From the NCBI GenBank assembly GCA_044370695.1, contig JBILVB010000126.1, positions 1 to 11,020 of the forward strand: 11,020 bases of DNA, read 5' to 3'. Origin of the DNA: JBEIFW01 sp044370695. GTDB lineage: Bacteria; Actinomycetota; Acidimicrobiia; Acidimicrobiales; Ilumatobacteraceae. How positions within the stretch are numbered: position 1 is the first letter of the stretch; each line of letters begins with the position of its first letter. The notes beneath the pieces were generated by a model. The model made no database searches. It had not been told where the DNA came from and was given only the letters and a program-made list of their open reading frames with translations. This document shows positions 6,922-11,020 of this stretch, one piece after another. A program made the position numbers and the translations under genes.

Positions 6922-7737
6922 GTGACCGATCCCGTGGTGGTGCGTGTCGAGGGGTTGACCAAGCGCTTCGGCGCAACGGTCGCGCTCGACGATGTGACCC
7001 TGGACGTACCGAGCGCGCAGCTGTGCGTGCTGCTCGGGTTGTCCGGGTCGGGGAAATCGACCTTGCTGCGCCATCTCAACGGCCTGCACCGACCCACGGC
7101 CGGGTCGGTGCAGGTCCTCGGGACCGATGTGGTGCGGGCGAAACGACCGCAGTTGCGCAACCTGCGCCGCGAGGTGGGTTTCGTCTTCCAGCAGTTCAAT
7201 CTGGTCGGGCGATCGACGGTGCTCGAAAACGTCCTGTCAGGAGCGCTCGGGCGGCTCCGCTACCCCCGCTTCGGCGTGCTTTCCTACCCGCAGTCGCTGC
7301 GGCGCGAGGCCGTCGGTCACCTCGAACGCGTCGGTCTCGGAGACCGTGCCTTCCAGCGGGCCGACACTCTTTCGGGCGGCCAGCAGCAGCGGGTGGGCAT
7401 CGCGCGCGCCTTGATGCAGCAGCCCCGGTTGTTGCTCGCCGACGAGCCGGTGGCGTCGCTCGATCCCGAGTCGTCGGCCCAGGTGATGGACCTGCTGTTC
7501 CGTATCTGCATCGAAGACCGCCTCACCGTGTTGTGCTCGTTGCATCAGGTGGAGCTCGCACTCGGCTGGGCCCATCGGATCGTCGGGCTGCGTGACGGCC
7601 GGGTCGTGCTCGACCGCGACGCTCGTGGCCTCGACGCTGCCGAAGCCATGGCCGTGTACCAGCGGGTCGACCCGGCCCTGCCGAGCGTCGAGCGGGCCGA
7701 GGCCGTCGAATCGGGCGAGGTCGTCACATGGCGGTGA
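6922..7737 (+). CDS. phnC: Phosphonate-type ABC transporter ATP-binding protein
   Basis: This 271-residue cytoplasmic ATPase of the PhnDCE importer has Walker A GLSGSGKST (39-47), Q-loop Q90 in VFQQFNLV, signature LSGGQQQRVGIARAL (150-164), Walker B LLLADEP (170-176), D-loop ASLD (178-181) and switch H208. The FQQFNLV wording and RHLNGL after Walker A are typical of PhnC. The length is normal for PhnC and there is no MalK-like C-terminal domain, unlike the ugpC ATPase upstream. The GTG start lies 10 nt after the phnD stop, with a weak GGCGGA ribosome site directly before it, which suggests coupling to phnD. The 3' end overlaps phnE by 10 nt. Confidence 0.92.
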   Translation: MTDPVVVRVEGLTKRFGATVALDDVTLDVPSAQLCVLLGLSGSGKSTLLRHLNGLHRPTAGSVQVLGTDVVRAKRPQLRNLRREVGFVFQQFNLVGRSTVLENVLSGALGRLRYPRFGVLSYPQSLRREAVGHLERVGLGDRAFQRADTLSGGQQQRVGIARALMQQPRLLLADEPVASLDPESSAQVMDLLFRICIEDRLTVLCSLHQVELALGWAHRIVGLRDGRVVLDRDARGLDAAEAMAVYQRVDPALPSVERAEAVESGEVVTWR

Positions 7738-9443
7738 GCGCGCCCCCGGCACCGCCGTCCACTGCGACGCGTCTTCGTGTGCCGTGGACCCGGACACGTG
7801 TGGTGATGACCGGGGTCGTCGTGGTGTTCACCGCAGCGCTCGTCTGGAGCTGGCGAACGATCGAGTTCGGTTTCGGTGCGTTGCTCGGCGGTGCCGGGGA
7901 CGTGGCGAACCTGCTCGGCCGCATGCTGCCGCCGCGTTTCGTCGACCTGCCGTACATCATCGAGCTCGCCTTCCTGACCCTCGCCATGGCGGTGGTCGGC
8001 ACGGCACTCGCGATCGTGCTGTCGGTTCCGGTGGCCGTGCTCGCGGCGAGGAACACCACGATCAACCGGGCGACCTACTACGCCGCACGCGGGGTGATCG
8101 TCCTGGCCCGGGCGGTTCCGGACGTGATCCTCGCAGTCATCTTCGTCAGGGGTCTCGGCATCGGTGTCCTGCCGGGCATCCTGGCGATCGGACTGCATTC
8201 GATCGGCATGATCGGCAAGCTGTTCGCCGACGCGATCGAGCAGGTCGACGAGGGCGCACGAGAGGCCGTCGCCGCAACGGGCGGTGGACGCCTGCAGGAC
8301 CTCGCGACGGCGGTCTTCCCGCAGGTGCTCCCGTCGTTCATCGGCACGTCGTTGTACCGGCTCGACATCAACCTGCGCACCTCGACGATTCTCGGAGTCG
8401 TCGGGGCCGGAGGCATCGGGTTCGAGCTGCAGGACGCCCTCCGATCGCTGTCGTACGACCGGGGCCTGGGCATCGTGATCGTGATCTTCGTCCTGATCCT
8501 GCTGGTCGAGTTGGTGTCCTCGGCGATGCGAGCGTCGCTCATCGGCAACGAGTCGACGGTGCTGGGAGCGGCGACGCGGCGCCGGACGCTGGGCGACCTG
8601 CTTCTGGCCCGCCGGCGCCCGCGAGCACGGGGGCGTGACGACGTCACCGCTTTCGACCGCACGGCGGTGCGCCCGCCCTGGACGCGGCAGCGGATCGTGC
8701 GGACCGCGTACCTCGTCGGCACCCTCGTCGTGCTCGGCTGGTCGGTGTGGGCCGCCGACGCCAATCCGGTGGACATCGCCGGCGCCGTGCCAGACATGTG
8801 GCAGACCTTCACGCAGTTCGTTCCCCCGGACTTCACCACCGCCCGTAGCGACATCATCGAAGGCATGTTGGAGACGATCGCGATCGGGGTGGTGGCCACG
8901 GCGATCGGCGCACTGCTCGCGGTCCCGTTCGGGTTCCTCGCCGCTCGGAACGTCGCGCCGGCCCGGTGGGTGATGTACGCAGCCCGCACCTTCTTGGTGT
9001 TCGAGCGCGGTATCCCGGAGTTGATCCTGGCGGTGATCTTCGTCGCTGCCGTCGGACTCGGGCCCGTCGGAGGGACGATGGCGTTGGCGCTCGGATCGCT
9101 CGGACTGATGGCGAAGCTCATGGCCGACAACCTCGAAGAGGTCGACCCGGGCCCGCGTGAAGCCGTGGTTGCGGCCGGAGCGACGCGGGGTCAGGAGACC
9201 GCTGCTTCCCTCGTGCCCCAGGCGATGCCGAGCTTCGTCGGCAGCTTCCTGTACCTGCTGGACGTCAACATCCGGTCGGCCACCATCCTCGGCATCGTCG
9301 GCGGCGGCGGCATCGGGTTCCTGTTGTTCAACGCGCTGCGAACGCTGAACTTCGCAACCGCGTCGGCGATCGTGATCACGATCTTCGCCGTGGTGTATGC
9401 GATCGAGCAGCTGTCCGGATGGGTTCGGGCACAGCTGCGCTGA
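7728..9443 (+). CDS. phnE: Fused double phosphonate-type permease (PhnE-PhnE)
   Basis: This 571-residue membrane protein is about twice the size of E. coli PhnE, and both halves are PhnE-type permease units. Half 1 (about 25-275) has IPELI-like VPDVILAVIFV (130-140), HSIGMIGKLFADAIE (157-171) and an EAA loop around E179. Half 2 (about 325-571) repeats these as IPELILAVIFV (429-439), GSLGLMAKLMADNLE (456-470) and an EAA loop around E478. The two EAA glutamates are 299 residues apart. The Arg-rich hydrophilic linker is about 280-322. Because PhnE units work as a pair in the membrane, one chain could supply both halves of the channel. The ATG lies inside phnC (10-nt overlap) with a GAGG ribosome site at 7717-7720. 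The frame is continuous and has no sign of a sequencing fusion. Confidence 0.92.
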   Translation: MAVSAPPAPPSTATRLRVPWTRTRVVMTGVVVVFTAALVWSWRTIEFGFGALLGGAGDVANLLGRMLPPRFVDLPYIIELAFLTLAMAVVGTALAIVLSVPVAVLAARNTTINRATYYAARGVIVLARAVPDVILAVIFVRGLGIGVLPGILAIGLHSIGMIGKLFADAIEQVDEGAREAVAATGGGRLQDLATAVFPQVLPSFIGTSLYRLDINLRTSTILGVVGAGGIGFELQDALRSLSYDRGLGIVIVIFVLILLVELVSSAMRASLIGNESTVLGAATRRRTLGDLLLARRRPRARGRDDVTAFDRTAVRPPWTRQRIVRTAYLVGTLVVLGWSVWAADANPVDIAGAVPDMWQTFTQFVPPDFTTARSDIIEGMLETIAIGVVATAIGALLAVPFGFLAARNVAPARWVMYAARTFLVFERGIPELILAVIFVAAVGLGPVGGTMALALGSLGLMAKLMADNLEEVDPGPREAVVAAGATRGQETAASLVPQAMPSFVGSFLYLLDVNIRSATILGIVGGGGIGFLLFNALRTLNFATASAIVITIFAVVYAIEQLSGWVRAQLR

Positions 9444-9449
9444 CCGCCC

Positions 9450-10034
9450 TCACCGCCAGCGTCGAAGCTCTGCTCGGGCGAGTCGTTCGAGGATGTGAAT
9501 CCAATCGGCCAAGGATCCGAGCGGGAGCGTCGGATCCTTGGCCGATTCGTCGGCCCGGCGGAGGATGACGGCATCGCGCCAGTGCGGCTCGGCCACGAAC
9601 GCCGAGAGCCCGGTCGGGTCGAGCGGCCCGCCCTCGGCCTGCAACAGGGCGTCGCTGCCGGGGCTCAGCCGCAGGCGGTAGGTCACGTCGACCGCGACGA
9701 GGTAGCGCTTGGCCTGCACGTGCAGGCGGACGAGATCGCTCACACGGGGCCCGAGTACGAGCGCGACGAAACGGCCGCCGACTTCGGCATGCCGTTCGGG
9801 GCGATCGGGTGCGACGAGATGCCCCACGTCGTGGAGCAGGCCGGCGACCTGGAGTTCGTGGTCGCCGGGGTGTTCGGCGGCGAGCAGCGTTGCGGTCTGG
9901 AGGCCGTGCTCGGTCGGTCCGACGTCGTCGGCGTCGGGTTGCCGGAGGCCTTCGGGCGGCTCGAGACCCACGAGCAGGGCGTGCACGAGGTCGTCGACGG
10001 ATCCGGCGACGAGCGGCAGCCCGGGCCCGTTCAC
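9450..10034 (-). CDS. PhnZ/TmpB-family HD-domain di-iron oxygenase (phosphonate-associated)
   Basis: This 194-residue soluble protein is an HD-domain member of the family linked with phosphonate-degradation operons (PhnZ, TmpB; mixed-valent di-iron oxygenases that cleave 1-hydroxy-phosphonates). Expected metal ligands are present in order: H43 (in EHGLQ), H68-D69 (LLHDVGH, with H72), H82, H105 and D162. The phosphonate-contact lysine is K109 in LHVQAKRYL. The spacing follows PhnZ numbering (H34, H58/D59, H80, H104, K108, D161) with small shifts. The PhnZ lid residues Y24 and E27 align with P33 and D36 here, so the lid is changed or lost. The start is GTG and overlaps the phnM stop by 4 nt (GTGA), so it is coupled to phnM. 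Its stop lies only 6 nt from the convergent phnE stop. The substrate is unknown; a non-oxygenase phosphohydrolase role is possible. Confidence 0.82.
   Translation of the reverse strand: MNGPGLPLVAGSVDDLVHALLVGLEPPEGLRQPDADDVGPTEHGLQTATLLAAEHPGDHELQVAGLLHDVGHLVAPDRPERHAEVGGRFVALVLGPRVSDLVRLHVQAKRYLVAVDVTYRLRLSPGSDALLQAEGGPLDPTGLSAFVAEPHWRDAVILRRADESAKDPTLPLGSLADWIHILERLARAELRRWR
9491..9547. repeat. 18-bp perfect inverted repeat with adjacent small hairpin
   Basis: The left arm AATCGGCCAAGGATCCGA (9503-9520) and the right arm TCGGATCCTTGGCCGATT (9530-9547) are exact reverse complements around a 9-nt loop. Directly beside them, 9491-9502 reads GGAT-GTGA-ATCC, a second short hairpin. The repeat lies inside the HD oxygenase gene, coding for residues just after the metal ligand D162, and begins 48 nt past the phnE stop on the other strand. 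It could act as a terminator for phnDCE transcripts coming from the left, or in both directions, but neither side has a T-run. The stem is far longer than chance would give. Confidence 0.75.
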
Positions 10035-11020
10035 GGCACGGGCCCCTCAGGGCCGACGACGGCGCGCACCGTCGGAAGCGTGCCGTCGAGCGTGACGAGG
10101 ACGACCTCGGCCCGGACGCCGGGCTCGAGCCGGCCGCGGTCGGCGAGCCCGAGCAGGTCCGCCGGACCGGCGCTGACGAGCCGGACGGCCTCTGGCAAGC
10201 TGCACGCGCCGCGCTCGGCGAGCGCGAAGGCCGACGCCAGCAACGACGCCGGCAGGTAGTCGGATGCCAACACCGTGCACAGGCCGGCGCGCACGAGCAC
10301 CTCGGCAGCGACGTTGCCGGAGTGCGACCCGCCCCGCAACACGTTCGGTGCCCCCATCACGACGTGCATGCCTCGGCGCCGCGCCTCGGTGGCCGCCTCG
10401 ATCCCCAGCGGGAACTCCGCAACCTCGGCGCCTCCATCGGCGGCGACAGCGATCTCGGCGGCGTCCTCGCAGTCGTGGGCGAGCAGCCGGACCGATCCCT
10501 GCGCAGCGAGCGCACAGACACGCTCCCAGTTCCGGTCGCGCCGGCCCTGGCCGGCCCGGGCCTCCTCGACCTTCTCGGCGACCAGATCGTCGATGGTCGT
10601 GCCGGGCGGGAGGCGGTCGGCGGCGATCGCCGATCGGTACACGGCGATATCCCGGTACTGGCCCTGACCGGGGGTGTGATCCTCGAACGACAGCAGGGGA
10701 CGGGGCCCGGCGCCGTGCTCGATTCCCAAGCGGGGCACCAGCGCGTCGAGACCGTCGGCCGAACGGGCCTCGGTCCGGAACAGGATCCGATGATCGACCA
10801 GCGCGCGCGGCTCGACACGCCGCTCGTCGATGGCATCGCACAACCGGTGCGCGAGGTCGACGGAGCGCTGGTAGGCCGGCTTGTCCTGGAATCCGACGCC
10901 GTGCGCCACGGTCAGGATGCCGGCCGAGCGGACCCGCTGCTCGAAGGAGCGGAGTGCGAACCGCGGGTCGAGTGTGACGCCGGTGCGCGGATGGATCTCC
11001 TTCTCGAGGCCGTCGGAATG
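10031..11020 (-). CDS. phnM: PhnM-type amidohydrolase, 5' end outside window
   Basis: The frame is open from the right edge (11020) to the TGA at 10031-10033, giving 329 residues; about 50-60 N-terminal residues are missing compared with the usual PhnM length near 380. An internal GTG at 10909 is not the start, because conserved PhnM sequence continues upstream of it to the edge. PhnM removes diphosphate from ribose-1-phosphonate 5-triphosphate in the C-P lyase pathway (EC 3.6.1.63). Fragment landmarks are HSDGLEKEIHPR at the edge (metal-site HxD), EDHTPGQGQYRD (113-124), LLAHDCED (179-186), MGAPNVLRGGSHSGN (222-236) and the metal aspartate D254 in ASDYLPASLL. All family signatures in view are intact. 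It is the upstream partner of the HD oxygenase gene, and further operon members may lie beyond 11020. Confidence 0.92.
   Translation of the reverse strand, partial: HSDGLEKEIHPRTGVTLDPRFALRSFEQRVRSAGILTVAHGVGFQDKPAYQRSVDLAHRLCDAIDERRVEPRALVDHRILFRTEARSADGLDALVPRLGIEHGAGPRPLLSFEDHTPGQGQYRDIAVYRSAIAADRLPPGTTIDDLVAEKVEEARAGQGRRDRNWERVCALAAQGSVRLLAHDCEDAAEIAVAADGGAEVAEFPLGIEAATEARRRGMHVVMGAPNVLRGGSHSGNVAAEVLVRAGLCTVLASDYLPASLLASAFALAERGACSLPEAVRLVSAGPADLLGLADRGRLEPGVRAEVVLVTLDGTLPTVRAVVGPEGPVP

Noticed and set aside
5628..7199. 523-codon open frame antisense to phnD and the start of phnC
   Set aside because: The sense strand encodes well-supported lipoprotein and ATPase genes; the antisense product is Arg/Gly/Asp-rich, as expected for a shadow frame.
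8078..9130. 350-codon open frame antisense to phnE
   Set aside because: It is a Ser/Arg/Thr/Pro-rich shadow of a membrane-protein gene with clear motifs on the other strand.
10264..10977. 237-codon plus-strand open frame opposite phnM
   Set aside because: It is very Arg/Pro-rich with no motifs, while the minus strand carries complete PhnM signatures.

Overview
The window is G+C-rich, gene-dense DNA that reads as actinobacterial. The organism is inferred, not proven. The evidence is a SenX3/RegX3-type two-component pair, the ugpA-ugpE-ugpB-ugpC gene order also known from mycobacteria, GTG starts, 4-nt gene overlaps, and lipoproteins with long Thr/Ala linkers right after the lipobox. Such linkers are common in Acidimicrobiia (Ilumatobacter-like bacteria), which is my best guess at class level.

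Layout, left to right. (1) 1-908 (+): the 3' end of a sensor histidine kinase overlapping a complete OmpR/PhoB-type response regulator. Both closely resemble the phosphate-sensing SenX3-RegX3 pair. (2) 987-5249 (+): a complete four-gene ABC importer of the Ugp type (glycerol-3-phosphate or glycerophosphodiester uptake), with two permeases, a Tat-type lipoprotein and an ATPase. (3) 5250-5861: a 612-nt spacer with no convincing gene but with G+C-rich inverted repeats and a weak candidate promoter before phnD. (4) 5862-9443 (+): a phosphonate/phosphite/phosphate ABC importer phnD-phnC-phnE, in which PhnE is a single polypeptide made of two permease units. (5) 9450-11020 (-): a convergent operon of phnM (5' end beyond the window) and an HD-domain protein of the PhnZ/TmpB di-iron oxygenase family. 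The two genes overlap by 4 nt.

Taken together this is a phosphorus-scavenging locus: a phosphate-starvation sensor/regulator, an importer for phosphodiesters or glycerol phosphate, an importer for phosphonate-like anions, and two enzymes from phosphonate breakdown. That the regulator controls the other genes is inferred from family and position only.

The points most worth following are these. The HD oxygenase keeps its metal ligands but seems to lack the Tyr/Glu lid pair of PhnZ. PhnM is paired with an oxygenase and no C-P lyase gene is visible. An 18-bp perfect inverted repeat lies inside the 3' coding end of the HD gene, just beyond the phnE stop. PhnE is duplicated and fused.
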